DNA from: Gnetum montanum
Taxonomy: Eukaryota > Streptophyta > Gnetopsida > Gnetales > Gnetaceae
DNA: 64,000 nucleotides
Assembly (NCBI GenBank): GCA_015680685.1
Contig: MNCI01016355.1
Span: forward strand, 26,372 to 90,371
Direction of reading: 5' to 3'
This document shows, in pieces, positions 22,541 to 35,808 of this stretch. Position numbers and translations under genes: made by a program. Position 1 is the stretch's first letter. Each line of letters starts with the position of its first letter. The notes under the pieces were generated by a model. The model saw nothing but the letters and a program-made list of their open reading frames with translations, was not told where the DNA came from and searched no databases.

Positions 22541-24920
22541 TGAACTAACAGTAGGGTGAGGATTAACAGCCCTTGTAGTGTTATGTTGTTGCGGCTAGGT
22601 AGGGAGCTCACCCTACATGGCTAGAGCAAGTGGTAACGGAGTTAAGGGTGAAGGGTGGAAGAGATGTAGCTGGATGAGAAGGATAGTATGTTTATGGAAC
22701 ATCACCCCTAGGAGAAGGACGTCTATAATACTCATGGGCTTGGTAGTGAGGTTGGGGAGAAACATGACTAACAAAGTCATGTGGAGAGATTGGCTGCTGC
22801 ACGTAGTATCCATATGGATTAGGTTGACGGTAAGGGTACTGTTGACGTGGTGGTGGCATTCCCCATGATTGTGGGTGCTGCCACTATTGATACTGCTCAT
22901 TTGGTTGTGATGGAGTTCCACTTGGATAATACATTAAGGGTTGGTGGATCTACCTTGGGGATAAGGTAACCTTCAGGGTGTTTGCCTTCTATTTAATCGT
23001 GGATTGACTGCATACACCCCAGACTCCTATAGATGTGAGATTACAAGGCAACATCCCTTAGGATGGTCATATTGGCATATCTCACATCCATCGTCATTGT
23101 CTATATCCAAATCCACAACCTCTTTGATGATGGCAACTTTGCCCTTACCTTTGTTACGTGCATATGCAGCTTCTCTTTTTTTTTCTCTTTTCTCGATCAC
23201 TACCTTCCTCTCTAAACTCCTCTACTATTTTGAGAACTGTTTGAAATCTATTATCAAGGGAGTCCCACATTTGGTCCACCTTTGCCGATACTTCCGATGC
23301 AAGTTTTTGAATGGGCAAGATTTTCCTATTCACCATCTCTTCAAGTGGTGACTCTTCTTCATCCTCACAAAATCTAACTCCCTTCTTTCAGAGGGAAGGA
23401 TCTCTGTTATATTCTTCTGCACTCTCTCTTTTCCTTAACTCACCTTCCTCTTTAGCAACTTGCTCCAAGAATCTTTGTACTTGATGGGCCCTAAGCTTAG
23501 ATAGCTTTCCTTGGGCATAAGTCCCACAGGTTCTTCATGTTTCATGCCTAAGCCCATCTATGAGATGGTGTAGTTGTTCCCTTTGCAAGTAACCATGGCC
23601 TGGGCAATAATGTAATAATGCATAATATCTTCCCATGGTAACATCCAAGGGTTCATGTCCTCCTTGTTTCCATCCTTGGATTTGCTTTCACAGGTTGGAC
23701 ACTTGGGAGTACGTTTGATACTTGTCATTGAACAGTTCTAACATGGTACTCCATTAGCAAGTGGATTCTAGTTCTAAGGATCAGTACTAGCTTTCCACTT
23801 CCTTGATCAGTGCCCGTGGAAACAACTTGAGTTTTTGCCACTCATTTTCTATGTTTTGCAAGGCACATGCATTGTGAAATGCTTGCAAATGATTTTTAGG
23901 ATCAACGTTGTATCCCCCTTCAAATTGTGCGATATTGTTCATGTCCAATCTTTTGATCCTACTATCTTTTTGGTGCCTCGTTGGGATTCTAAAAGCCTCA
24001 GTTATATCTAGCATACCTTGGAAAGTGAGTAGGGGTTCATCGTGATCATACTATCTATGGTGTCTATGATGCCTATGTTGTTCCCTACTCTCCCTCCTTT
24101 CATGATGAGTTTCTCTAGAATTCCCTCGTCCCCTTTCTCAGCTGCTTTGTATATGATTCCCATTTTGCTTACCATTATCCTCAGGGTCTTTTTTCTTGTG
24201 ACTGCATCTAGATTCTGAAGGAGAGGATGAAGGATATGATGAAGGTGAAGAAGGAGGACCATCACCATGATGGTGCCTGCTTCCTTCTCTTTGGTGGTCA
24301 TGGCCTCGATCATGGTTATGATCAGAATGTCCATCTTTGTCATGTATTCATGTTCCTTTATTAGACCCTTTGTGTTTGTCAGTACCAAAATCCGGGTTAT
24401 GGATAGTTGAGTGAAGATTTTGATACACAACCCCTTGATCGAAGTCAATGGGAGGAACATCATTGTGTGGGAGACCTCTTGAGGCAGGTTCACCACCCTC
24501 ATTTTCACTTATAACATGTGAGACATTCTGAGACAACTTCCCTTTCATGGATTCATGACATCTCTCCTGTTATAGATCCCTTTGACATTGTACCTTCATG
24601 GGTCGATATTCTCTTGAGTCATAATCATGCACAATGTACTCTACATGTAAGTGTTGCATACCAATTCATGTGAGATCACGAAGTAGCATGCCTAGGACTG
24701 AGTGATCAGGAGGTAACACTATGTTACCTTCTAAATCATGCCAATGTAGTTGTTCATCCTGGTGGAGGATAAAGGTAAAGTTTGGTATATACTCATTGGG
24801 ATGAACGTATACCATGTAAAACTATTGAGGGATTGACAGATTATCATGTGTACTACACCTCTAATTGTTCTCTATATCGGACCTAGGAAGTGAAACACTC
24901 TCATAAGAAGTAGGAGACAT
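22541..24920 (-). pseudogene. Element 2 gag
   Basis: ATG at 24920 on minus, about 120 bases after the PBS; the product starts MSPTSYESVSLPRSD. It continues with FTFILHQDEQ, a histidine/serine-rich low-complexity zone (24300-24200), the core TEAFRIPTRHQKD, QAFHNACALQNIENEW and, near 23330, the helix VNRKILPIQKLASEVSAKV. The knuckle equivalent follows at ~23070. Several stops and frame changes break it. This is the only gag in the window that covers the whole region and serves as reference for the others. Confidence 0.8.
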
Positions 24921-25038
24921 AATTTTCTATTTAGTGTGCAATACTTTTCATTTCACTAATTGTAAGATAACCAACCCTAAGGGTTCGTTCCAATGATGTG
25001 AAGATTTCCTAAGTTCTAGCTAGTGCACAAACAACAAA

Positions 25039-25058
25039 GTCCCTAGCAATGGCACCAA
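25039..25058 (-). other. Element 2 primer-binding site
   Basis: On minus TTGGTGCCATTGCTAGGGAC, directly inside the 5' LTR; tRNA-Asp type as in element 3. Confidence 0.65.
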
Positions 25059-25870
25059 TGATGAGCAACGAGGTATCCCTACGCTCAACCATACGAATAT
25101 GAGCGTGCACGCATGATCCTATCGAATTCCAAGGACTAAGTGCTTATGCGCCTTTACAGAACCTAGATGGGTTAGTCAATCATTGTCTTTTCAAGCTTAC
25201 TTGTATAGCACGATTGTATGATTAAGTAAACTTGAGGTATATGATTTTTTATATATTTTTATGTTTTATGTCCTGGTGCTACAAAGGAGAAGTGAACTAA
25301 TTAAGTAACTAATTTAATTTAACTAATCGACTATGCTCTAACTAGTCCTAACACTAGCATCCATTCCCACTTGTCATACACATCTTGAACTAGTGCAACG
25401 GTTACCAAGTGTTCTACGCATGCTCAAAGTGGTCGTACTGAGTGTGCTTACTTGGGGGAGTTAACAAGGGGAGAGAGAGAACATTAATTAACTAAGAAAT
25501 GCATTAAATAACTATAAATAACATTAAATAAGAAATTCTAAATATTGCAAGGTTTATCAAAAAGTTCATTTTTATTTCTGGCCACAAGGTGTGTTTAGGT
25601 ACACAATGCTTGAATAAAGATCTGTTTGCTTTATGCCTCCTACTACGAGCACTCAGAAATAATTGTAACTCTGAGAAGGAAAAAAGGCAAGAGTTTGGGT
25701 AAGGGACTAAGACTAATTAACCAACTTCTCAAACCAAGTGCACCCACCTCTTATTAATAGGTGACAAGACAGACCTTGATATCGGATGTCCGATATTGCT
25801 TAGAAGGCTTCGATATTGCATACCTAATATTGCACGTGCGATATCGCGGCCCCAATATCATTGCTCATCA
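25059..25870 (-). repeat. Element 2 5' LTR
   Basis: 812 bases between TGATGAG (25059) and CTCATCA (25870). The TATA box is decayed to TATTAATA near 25752. One copy of the GGTAAYCCCAGY motif present in the 3' LTR is deleted near 25395. Confidence 0.9.
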
Positions 25871-25875
25871 AAGAG

Positions 25876-27584
25876 GAAGATAACCATGATGAAAAAAGAG
25901 AAAGGATTGGTCATGAAGAAAGAGAGCATCATGAAAATCAAAGGGATCACCACTACAATAGAGCTTATGAACCCAAAGACTATGAAGAATCCCTATTGGC
26001 CACTTGAAATATGATCAATATTAGAAAAGCTATGTACATTTTGACCAGACATGTAAGGGACAACTACATCAAGTGACTAGACATGAACAATGTTTCAAAA
26101 TTTGAAGGCAAATATAATGCAAATCTACAACACCATCTCCAAATCTTTCATGATTCCTATGCCTTGCAAAACATCAAAAATGATTGAAAAAAATTAAAGT
26201 TTTTTCCTAGAACACTCATAAAGGAAGCAGAGATCTGGTACAAATTATTAGAACTAAAATTAATTTGAAGATGAAGTACCATGCTATAAATCTTTAATGA
26301 CAAGCATTAAACTTTCTCTAGAGTGTCTAATTTTGAGAAAAAAGATCTAAGGATAGAAATAAGGGACACATGACTCCCTTGATATGGTAATGAGTAGATA
26401 CTATTCATTATTACAAAAGTTCCCATTGCATATATTTTCTCAAAGGAAGAAACTATGACACATCATTGATGGGCTATGAAACAAGACTAGAGAAACTCTT
26501 GGAGTGTATGACTAAGGCAGATTGTCCAAAATGAAAGCTCATCAAATTCAAAGACTCATTAACCAAGTGGCAAAAGAAGAAGAAGAGTCAAGAAAAAGAG
26601 AATCAGTAGAAGAATATAACATAGATCCAACAATAAGAAAAATGGATGTCAGAATATGTGATGCATAAGAAGAAGAAACTTTGGAAGATACAATCCACTG
26701 GAAGATTCCACCTATCTAGAAACTGGTTAATGAAATTACAACAAAGATAGAGAAAATGTGGGATTTGGTGGATGAAAAATTTGCTACAACACTAAAGATA
26801 GTATAAGAAATGATTGAACAAGCCCTAAATAGATGTAAAGATAAGAAGAAAAGAAGAGACAATGGATGAAAGAACTACATAAATAAAGGAAAAGCTAATA
26901 CAATGAAGAAAATAATGGACTCTAGTTTAGAAGATGATGAAGGATGTAAAGTGTGCTAGTATGAACATCCTAAGGGATGTTGTCTTATTATATCCCACTT
27001 ACAAGAGTCTGAGGCATATGTATTTAATTTGAAATTTGTTAAAAAAAATTGACTAGATAGTTACCTTATCCACAAGGTAATTTCTAACAACCTTACCAAA
27101 AATTGTTATATTCAAGTGGGGCTTATCCTCAATTGCAAGAGTAATACTAGCAACAATTACAAACATGGGGAATGCCACCGCTGAGGCAACAATATCCCTA
27201 CTAGCAGCATGATCCCTATGGATACTACATCCAACATTCGATCTCTCTAGAGAATACTTATGTTCATACTTTCTCATCCTACTATCCACTAGAGTATTGT
27301 AGACCAACGACCTCACAGATGAATCCGAACTCTTACATACCCCAACCAATAGCTAGCTCTTAAATCCAAGCTCCCAAGACTTACCATTGGTATTGCTACT
27401 AGTCATGCAAGTAGAACTACAAACACATCCACCAAAACAAAAAACAAAAGGAATGCTACCAAGATAGTCACTATAGAAGAGGATGTTATAATAAGTGAGT
27501 CAAGATCCAGGAAACATCCCTTCTTTAGGGCAATTCCATAAAATATTTTAAGGATGGGAACTTCATCTAACTATGTTCCATGTA
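25876..27584 (+). pseudogene. Element 3 gag, C-terminal part
   Basis: Continues the frame cut at 15943. Recognisable pieces are the core MNNVSKFEGKYNANLQ (26085) and SYALQNIKND (26155), then the knuckle-like DEGCKVC-YEHPKGCC at 26935-26985 with a stop in place of a residue, then proline/tyrosine-rich sequence to 27540. Many stops. Confidence 0.75.
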
Positions 27585-28340
27585 AACATAATCCTTAGGA
27601 TAACACTATACTTCCAATATTTGTAGAGAAGAATCTAACAACTGTCATGCTTACATAAATGGTAATACATTGGATCAAGGTAGGAGCATTTCCCAAGAAA
27701 AGAATAGATCCTGGAAGCTCCTTGGTCTATCTACAAATTGTAGAACATAAACCATGCAAGGCTCTATTAGATTCCATATTAGGAGTGAACCTTATTTCAC
27801 AACATATGTGTAAGGCTTGGAATTTTCCCCCATTAAAGAAGAGTAACATAATCCTCAAGACAACACTATGCTTCCAATATCCATAGAGAAGAATCTAACA
27901 ATTGGCATGCTTACAAAAATGGTAACACATTAGATCAAGGTAGGAAAGAAAAGAATGAATCTTGGAAGTTCCTTAGTCTATCTACAAATCGTAGGACATA
28001 AACCATGCAAGTCTCTATTAGATTCCAAGTTAGGAGTAAACCTTATTTCATAAGATATGTGTAAGACCTAGAATCTTCCCCTATTAAATAAGAGTAACAT
28101 TTGACTAGAGCTTGCAAATTAGTCAAGTACTATTCCACATGGATAAGTGGAATATGTAATCACCACCATAAGTGGCTGGTCTTATCCTCCTAAATTCCTA
28201 GTCATACATGTGGAAAAGAACAAAGGGGAATTCACCATAATCATGGGAAGAGCATGACTTAGCACTATGGATGCTAAGCTTAGGATTAGAGACTTGTCCT
28301 TAGAAATTTCTAAGAAGGATGAAGTTGAAATTATCTAGAG
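27585..28340 (+). pseudogene. Element 3 protease region, tandemly duplicated
   Basis: The active-site segment occurs twice: PCKALLDSILGVNLIS at about 27750 and CKSLLDSKLGVNLIS at about 28005, both with D-S-G altered to D-S-I or D-S-K. The duplicated unit is 260 bases (27585-27844 and 27845-28095). The normal downstream sequence (FLVIHVEKNK, FTIIMGRA) follows only the second unit. Elements 1 and 2 have a single copy. Confidence 0.8.
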
Positions 28341-29712
28341 CTGCAAAGTTTCATGTATCACATACAACGATAATGGGTGCAATTGTGTGCAAAAGATCTA
28401 AACCAAAAAAACATGAGGCTATTATAACATGTAATAGATGTATAAAAGACATGTATGAACAATAGTATTTGTATGCAGAAACCATTAGACAAGAAGACAC
28501 CCAGTGGATGATCATTGAAAAAGAAGAAGAATCTAACACATGCATGAAATCTTTGGACAAAATTATGAGTGCCTATGTTGAAAAAATAGATAAGCTAGAG
28601 AAATTAAGAAGATAACCTCCTTACATGAAATCACAATAGGAGAAAGAGACTGAATAAGGATATTGAGAGATACCAAAAAAGTATGAACCAAAATCTCTAC
28701 AACTAAAGGCCCTACCAAATGCACTAGAACATGCTCTTCTAAACAATAAAAAATCAGTAATCATAAATGCCAATCTTGATAAAGAACAAAAGAAAAAATT
28801 ATTGAAAGTGGTTAATAAATGGCCAAACGCATTCGCATGGTCCTATGATAAAATCACTAGCATCAATCCATGCATTTTTCAACACCAAACTTATACAAAT
28901 CCAACCATTAAACCGTGTCACCAACCTTAAAGAAGATTGAACCAAAAACTTAAAATAGTTATTAAACAAGAGTTGGAAAAACTATTATCCCATAGCAGAT
29001 AGTGAATAGATTAGCCCATTAGTTATTGATCCAAATAAAGTTAGCAAGTTAAGGATTTGCATTGATTTCTAATTGTTGAACATGGTAATGTTCAAGAATC
29101 ATTTCCCTCTACCATTTGTTGACCAAGTCCTAGACACCATTACAGGACACCAGTACTATAGTTTCCTAGATAGATACAATGGCTACAACCAAATTTGCAT
29201 TACACTAGAGTATTAGGAGAAAACCACATTCATGAATTCATGGGGAATGTTTACATACAAGCATATGCCCTTTCAATTTTGTAATGCACCTACTACTTTC
29301 TAGTGACTAGTGTTGAGTATCTTACAGAAGTAGATTGACAACGAAGTTGAAGTATTTATGGATGATTTTTCCACATATGGGAAAGACTTTAAATAAGCCT
29401 TGAACTATTTAGAGAAATTTTTAAAAAGATGTGTTAAAACTAATCTAAAGCTCAATTGACAAAAAAGCCACTTAATGATTCTAGATGACATAATTCTAGA
29501 ATATAAAGTATCTCATAAAGACATAGAGGTAGATCTAGAAAAGACTACAATCATTCAAAACATTACTCAAATGCCACAAATAGTCAAGGATGTTAGATCA
29601 TTTCTTGGCCATATAGGATATTATAGGAGGTTTATTGAAAATTTTTTAGAGTTCATACAACCACTAGTTAAATTAACAAAGAAAGATGCACCATTTTAGT
29701 GGATAGAAAAAT
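28341..29712 (+). pseudogene. Element 3 reverse transcriptase and start of RNase H
   Basis: The linker NKKSVIINANLDKEQKKK is at 28745. RT fragments follow: IDF-LLNMVMFKNHFPLPF (29060-29115), then the catalytic VEVFMDDFSTYG (29348-29383), intact. The connection frame 29475-29699 reads VRSFLGHIGYYRRFIENF. The gene is cut at 29712 by element 4 in the codons for WIEK|C. Confidence 0.85.
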
Positions 29713-30697
29713 TGATGAGCTACAAGTACCCCTTATGTCCGATCATACAAATCACAAGTTTTCATGCATGATCTGGTAGAATTCCTTGGATAGAACTAGT
29801 TGTGCATCTAGATCTTTAAGCAATGATCGTAATTTGCTATCTTCCCACTTGGACTAGTGGTAGCCTTTTCACATATGGTTTAGTTCAAACTGAGGCATAT
29901 GATGGTTGATATTATTATGACTTTATGCGACTCCTAATGATAATAGAGAAATTAATTATTTAATATAATTACCAACAGGAAGATAAATGTTAAACTAGCC
30001 TACAAGCGATGAGTGTCCGTTCCCAGCTTGTCGTACACATCCTGAACCCATGTATCTACTACTAGGATTACCAAGCACTATGTTACTAGGTGAACCAAGC
30101 AATAATGCTACTAGGATTACCAAGTGAATACATGTTTATGCTCAAAACTAGTCACTAAGTACATGAAACGTAAATATTAACTAAGTACATGTAAAGTAAA
30201 ATTGCATGGAAAGTAAATTTAATCTAAGTCAAAGTGCTACAATGAATAAGAACCAATCTTGATCTTATTACCATTCATGGAATGTGTCCAGGTACATTGC
30301 CTCCTGAATAAGACACTATACAACTAACTCAGATCCACACTGTGGGCACTCATTGATTATTCTCTAAGACTACAAAATAAAACTGCAAGGGTTCAACCAC
30401 TTTATCAATAAAAGAATGTCAAATACATGGTGGGAACATGTATTTATAGGCAAAAACACACATTACATCAATGCATACACATTAATGCATGTGTTGACAG
30501 GATTCCATCAACAGGTATGCGTTGATGGGTACCCATCAATGCAATTGTGATATCGCATCTATGACATCATAGATTCAATGTAGCATTTATGATGTAGTAG
30601 CCAATTGAGACACATCGTTAGCGATGCTACAATGCAGATGCAATGCAGTATCTATGACATAGCATTTATGATATCTTAGCCAATTGATGCTTCTCAT
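29713..30697 (-). repeat. Element 4 3' LTR
   Basis: 985 bases starting TGATGAG and ending CTCA against the purine tract (reversed TACCCCCA at 30698). Long U3 (right side) with both GATATC-type and TTGATG/CATCAA-type inverted motifs (30460-30690); reversed TATA box at 30441-30448. Confidence 0.85.
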
Positions 30698-32340
30698 ACC
30701 CCCACAACTAACTAAAAACTCATCCTTGAGTTAATAGAATAGGACCAAGCTTTCTTTACAAAAAATTTAAAAAGTATGGGATTACTAACTAACACTAACT
30801 ACTGAATGGCTCTGAGTGTGACATTACAAAATTTTATTTAACTGGATGCATTACAAAATGAAAAGATGACAAAAGGACTAGATAGACATTGAAGATTACA
30901 AAATTTGTAGAGGTCTTCAAAAATCCACGGAAGATGAATCTTTTTGTTTTCACTAGTGATGGTAATCTTCAAACCTTGATTATGATGTTAATGCTTCTTT
31001 AGTTATGTAGAGCATTCTTGAAGGATGGGCTAAAATTTCTTCTTATTGTCCCATGGATCTATCAAGCATGTGATGCTTAAGCCTTAATCCTTGTATGTGC
31101 TACTATTTATCCAAGGGCATATCCTCCTTTATCCTTCTCTTGACTTTATTTCTTTGCTTTGCAAAAGACCTTCCACCTTGGGGATTACTTTTAGCATCAC
31201 CTACAATCACCAAAGGATCAATATTAGTTTTGGTAAATCTTCCTTTATAATTAACCCTTTTTGAATTCCTTAGTTAGCTTAGCTTAAAAGATGTTAGTGT
31301 TTAAAGCACAAGGTGATGACAATGTGCTATTTCCAAGGCTATGAGGTAACTAAAATCATCAAGCTATTCACATTATTTTGATTAATTACTATTAGTTAGC
31401 ATAATGTTTGAAAATAGGATGTTAGAAAAATTTCAAAGTGAACATCTCTAGCCCACATGACTAATAAGTGTAACTCTGAAAGTGCACAATTTTTCAAACA
31501 ATTAAAACCGAAGGTCTAATTCAAAAGATGACCAAGAAATATTAATGTATATGGAAATAGAAAAGTAGGAAAATTTAATAAAATAGATGAAAAGTAATCC
31601 CAAAATCATGCATAACTTCAGAGAAATCATTACTGATGTTCTAGAAGATGTGAAGGTTAGTTCAAAGCCATGATCAACAAGAGTTATGCAAGTGGGTCAT
31701 TCCCAAAGCAAGCTCCTATCATAATGCCCTTATGTAACCACTTCTATAGATGTACATGGGCACCAAAGAAGTTAAATGTAGACCATGCCTTTGTTCCAAA
31801 AAACATACAACTACCTTAGTTGGGATGTTGTACTATACTATACCAAACCAAAAGGGTCATAATTGTATGTAGTAATGAGGTGAATGAATGGGATGAGAAG
31901 GGATTGCAAAGATTGGGATGTAAGGTGCTTTATCATGTTTGCAATAGGCTCTTATGTTAAATGTAACTAAAATGATCATCATACCTATCCGTCTAAGTTT
32001 CAAACCAAGTCCCTGCCATGAATAGTCACCTTGCATTGATGTGTTCCTTCCCGCCTACCATCATGAGTTCACAACAACCACAAAGAACAATCATCACTTC
32101 AAAAAGAGAAGAAAAGAGAATAAGGAAGGAAGGGCCTTAGTTCGAGGGGCACCTTTATGCATGGGTAACATGTCTTTCTAGTCCCATAACTAGTGCTTAT
32201 AGCCCATTATTGTGTCTAAGGGGTGTGCTTTGAATTCCTATTATTGTTTTTTTTTCTTTTTTTAAAATTTTTTTTTTGCATTTAAATTTTTATGAAATGG
32301 GAACCAAACCATGCAAAGACATAGCTTCCTATTTATTGGT
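30698..32340 (-). other. Element 4 3' untranslated region
   Basis: Collinear on minus with element 6 (57365-58935): the block near 31690-31720, the address AGTTATGGGACTAG near 32185-32195 and the hairpin region at 32225-32320, whose loop is expanded with T/A runs. No ORF of note. Confidence 0.7.
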
Positions 32341-33183
32341 TGATGAGTTGTTGTTGTTTTCCTACATCAATAGGATCTCGTCAATGTGGTCCCATTGATG
32401 TAATCATGTCGACACATGGTCTGTTGTGTCCACACATATGTGTTGATGCAGTGTCTAGTCTTGCCTATAAATATGCACTCACTAGCCACATTTTTGGTAT
32501 TCAATCATTCGGTGCTAGATGAACTCTTGCATTTTTATTTTCCCAGAGTTGGAATATTTTCTAAGTGTCCATAGTAGAAGTTAGAAGTATATAGATCTTT
32601 ATTCGAGCACTAATGTACCTAAGTACTTCAGTGTGAATGGAAATAAAGATAAGCTTTCTTCATAAACCTTGCAACACTTGGACTTAGATTAATGTTTACT
32701 TAATGCATTTATTATTTATACAATTTACTTTAATGGTTTTAAGAAATTAATTCATATGATTAATTAATGCACATAAGTATGACCACTTCAAGCATATGTT
32801 AACACTTGGTAATTCCAATAGCACCTAATGCTGGGTAACCCAGTAGCGCTGTAACATGTTCAAGATGTGTATGAAAAGTGGGAATGGATGCTTATGTTAG
32901 GACTAGTTTGTTATTAGATTAGTTAACCATTTCATTACTTTATCTTTAGCACATAGGTGAATTAATGAAAAACATAAAATGATAAAAATCATATGCCTAA
33001 GTTATACTTAACCATACCCTTACACTTCACAAGTGGAACTAAGAAGACAATGATCATGTCTATTAAATTCACTGCATAGACCTAGCTTACTTAGAAAGCT
33101 AAATTCTATGGAATTTGACCTTATCACTTAGTGAATGTTAGTGATTGGTATGGTTAGGCATAGGGACTGCTCATTGCTCATCA
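32341..33183 (+). repeat. Element 5 5' LTR
   Basis: 843 bases, TGATGAG to CTCATCA, TATA box at 32466. U3 has TTGATG/CATCAA inverted motifs rather than GATATC. The PBS-like TTGGCATCATTTCTAGCGAC follows at 33184-33203. Confidence 0.88.
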
Positions 33184-33334
33184 TTGGCATCATTTCTAGC
33201 GACTTTAGTTAGCTACGTGTAGTACCTAGGACTTAGGGAAATTATATAATGACATTGTAATAAACCTGAAAGTCAATATCATTAAGAAAAATAATAATAA
33301 TAACAAAATCACATTATTTTTCTTTCAATCTAAT

Positions 33335-35808
33335 ATGGCTTCTTCTCACAGGAGAGATTCTTCGCTGCCATATGAAGGCGGTTCCAATCAGCAAAGATGT
33401 GAAGGGTCAAAACCACCTATGCCCCAGCAATGCAAAGTGATCTATACTCATCCAAATGAGTATGTTCTAGACTTCACCTTCATCCTACACTAGGATGAAT
33501 AGATACATTAGTGGAACATGGAGGGAAACATTATGTTGCCCAATTGATCAGTTCCTGTGATGCTGCTCCACACTTTTATGAAATTGGGCATCCATGGGCT
33601 CAATGCAGAATGCATTCTGCAAGACCATGACTATTGGGATTATCATCCCACTAAGGCATAATGGAGGAAAGATCAGCAACACGATGCTTGCTACAGGGCA
33701 TCAAAGGGAAAATCATTTACAAACCCCTTGTTCTTACTAGGCTAAAAGGAAGAAGATGATCCCTTCTTTGGGGATTCTCAATACACTAATTCTCCTCATA
33801 TCTTCTTTGAGGAAGGGAGCCCCAACTAGAATTTATAGTCCATTGTAAACAACCCTAGTTTGGGGAAGAACGGGTCCCATGACCATGGGGCTCTAAAGGA
33901 GGGAGTCAAGGTAGGGACTTGACAAGCACCATGATAAAGATAAATACGGTGATCATGGTCGTGACCAATGAAGAGGGATTAGCAAGCACCATTCTAGTGC
34001 TAGTCCTCCTTCCTCTTCACCTTCATCATCCTCATCTTCTTCCTCCTCCAGCTTCAACCGAAGCCATAGAGGATAAGATCATGATGGAGGTGATTAGTGA
34101 GATAAAAATGATCATAGGTCCCACTGGAATAGTAGAGACTAGGGGCATGGGCAACCATGAGAGGCCCACCACCACGAAAGAAGGGATAGTAGAGGGCATC
34201 ATAGGCATCATGGCCATCACATGGGCTATGGCTATTATGAGCCATTACTTGCAACTAGAAACATGCTGAATATTGTAGGGGCTTTGAAAATTCCAACAAG
34301 GCACATGAAAGATAGCTAGATCAAACCATTGGACATGAACAGTATTTCCAAGTTTGAAGAGGGATATAATTCTAATCCAAAAAATCATCTCCAAGCCTTT
34401 CATGATGCTTGTGCCTCACAAAACATTGAAAATGAATGGAAAAAATTAAAGTTGTTCTTTAGGATACTCATCAAGGAGGTTGAAAGCTTATACCAGTCCT
34501 TAGAATCAAAATCAATTAGATGATGGAGTGCGATGCTTGAACTCTTTAATGCCAAGTATCAAACATACTTCCAAGTGTCTAATTTGAGAAAGCAAATCTG
34601 AAGGTGGAGACAAGGAACAAATGAATCCTTGGATGCAACCATGAATAGATATTACTCTTTGTTGCACAAGTGCATAGGCCATGACTTTTCTCATAGGAAG
34701 TAGCTCCGTCATATCATAAATGGACTTAGAATGGAAATGAGAAGAACTCTTAGGCTCTATGCCCAATGGAGACTTTTAGAATTAAGAGCCTATTAGATCC
34801 AAAGGTTGATTAACCAAGTGGTCAAAGAAGAAGGTGAGTTAAGAAAAAGGGAAAGTGCAAAGGAGTACAACTAGGATGCTTTCATTCATAAAAGGGAGGT
34901 CTATTTTTGTGACAATGAGGAGGAGGCATCACTTGATGAAGTGGTGTAATGTAAGACCTCATTGATGCAAAAATCTATTTTTGAAATATTAGCTAAGGTA
35001 GAAAAAATGTGAGATTCTTTAGATGAGAAGTTCCCAGCTACCCTTAGAATTATAGAAGAGTCCAAAGAGCAAGGTAGTGATCATGACTGAAGGAGAATGA
35101 AGGAAGCTGAACGTGCCCATCAAAGGGATAAGGACAAAGTTTTTTCCATTTAAGAGGTTTTGGATTCCAAGATAGATGATGATGATGGGTGTGACATTTG
35201 CCACTACAAGCATCCTAAGGGATGTTGCTCAGTTGTGTTACACTTGCAAGAATCTAGGTTGTATGCACTAAATCCTAGATTGGTAAGAAGGCAAGCATCC
35301 ATGAGGTTGTCTTATCCACAAGGAAACTATGGGATGTTTCACCAATAACAAGCCTACTATCCAAGTGGAGCTCTACCCCAACCTCATGAGTAGTATCAAT
35401 AGTGGCAACATCCATAGTCATGGGGAATGTCACTACCAAGGTGGTAGTACCCTTACCAATAGCTAAATCCATATGGATGCTATGTTCAGCAACCAATTTC
35501 TCCACATGACTCTTCTATTCATGCATCTTTCCAACACCACTACTACCCTCCTAAGTATTACAAAGCTCAATCTTCAAGAGGGAGTCCCCATTTAAATTTT
35601 ATTCTCCCCATTCTTTTTCACCTATACCTTTGCCCTCGACTTAGTTGCCACTAGCTTCATCCATGCAAGGTGAAATTCCTTTCCAACCACATCAAAGAAA
35701 TGCCACAAGGGCTATTAACTTATACCCAAATCCCTAGCCAAGTGGTTCAAAGAATAAGCCCTAAAAAAGACCTTTCTTCTAAACCAATAGTCTTTTTAAG
35801 CCCTTGTG
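33335..35808 (+). pseudogene. Element 5 gag
   Basis: ATG at 33335; the first 54 codons are open (MASSHRRDSSLPYEGG), reaching FTFILH before a stop. The region 33990-34080 encodes a serine/proline run, then the core MNSISKFEEGYNSNPKNHLQ (34332) and HDACASQNIENEW. The knuckle-like motif is complete at 35188-35226 (CDICHYKHPKGCC), followed by tyrosine/proline-rich sequence. Multiple stops. The copy ends at the junction with the element 4 LTR. Confidence 0.8.

Larger units (their letters stand above)
15949..25870 (-). mobile_element. Element 2: Athila/Tat-type Ty3/gypsy element, nearly full length
   Basis: Minus-strand copy of 9922 bases inserted in element 3 gag, TSD AAGAG at 15944-15948 and 25871-25875. 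It is the most complete of the group: PBS, whole gag, PR, RT, RNase H, integrase, 3' UTR and both LTRs are present. The LTRs differ by roughly 8% over the first ~250 bases by eye, mostly transitions, so it is old. Stops throughout make it non-functional. Confidence 0.92.
32341..35808 (+). mobile_element. Element 5: 5' half of an Athila/Tat-type element
   Basis: Starts with TGATGAG at 32341 and carries 5' LTR, PBS and gag; it stops abruptly at 35808 in the region after gag, joined to the interior of the element 4 LTR. There is no pol or 3' LTR. It lies inside the 3' UTR of element 4, so it inserted after it; a later deletion removed its 3' half together with element 4 gag-pol. Confidence 0.8.

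Noticed and set aside
22248-22868. Plus-strand frames of 83-95 residues
   Set aside because: Reverse-complement shadows of element 2 gag and protease on minus.
30460-30690. Regularly spaced repeats that could suggest a CRISPR-like array
   Set aside because: Plant LTR U3 region; the repeats are imperfect palindromes without unique spacers, and no cas genes are expected.
34032-34254. Minus frames rich in M and S
   Set aside because: Shadows of the serine/proline-coding low-complexity part of element 5 gag.
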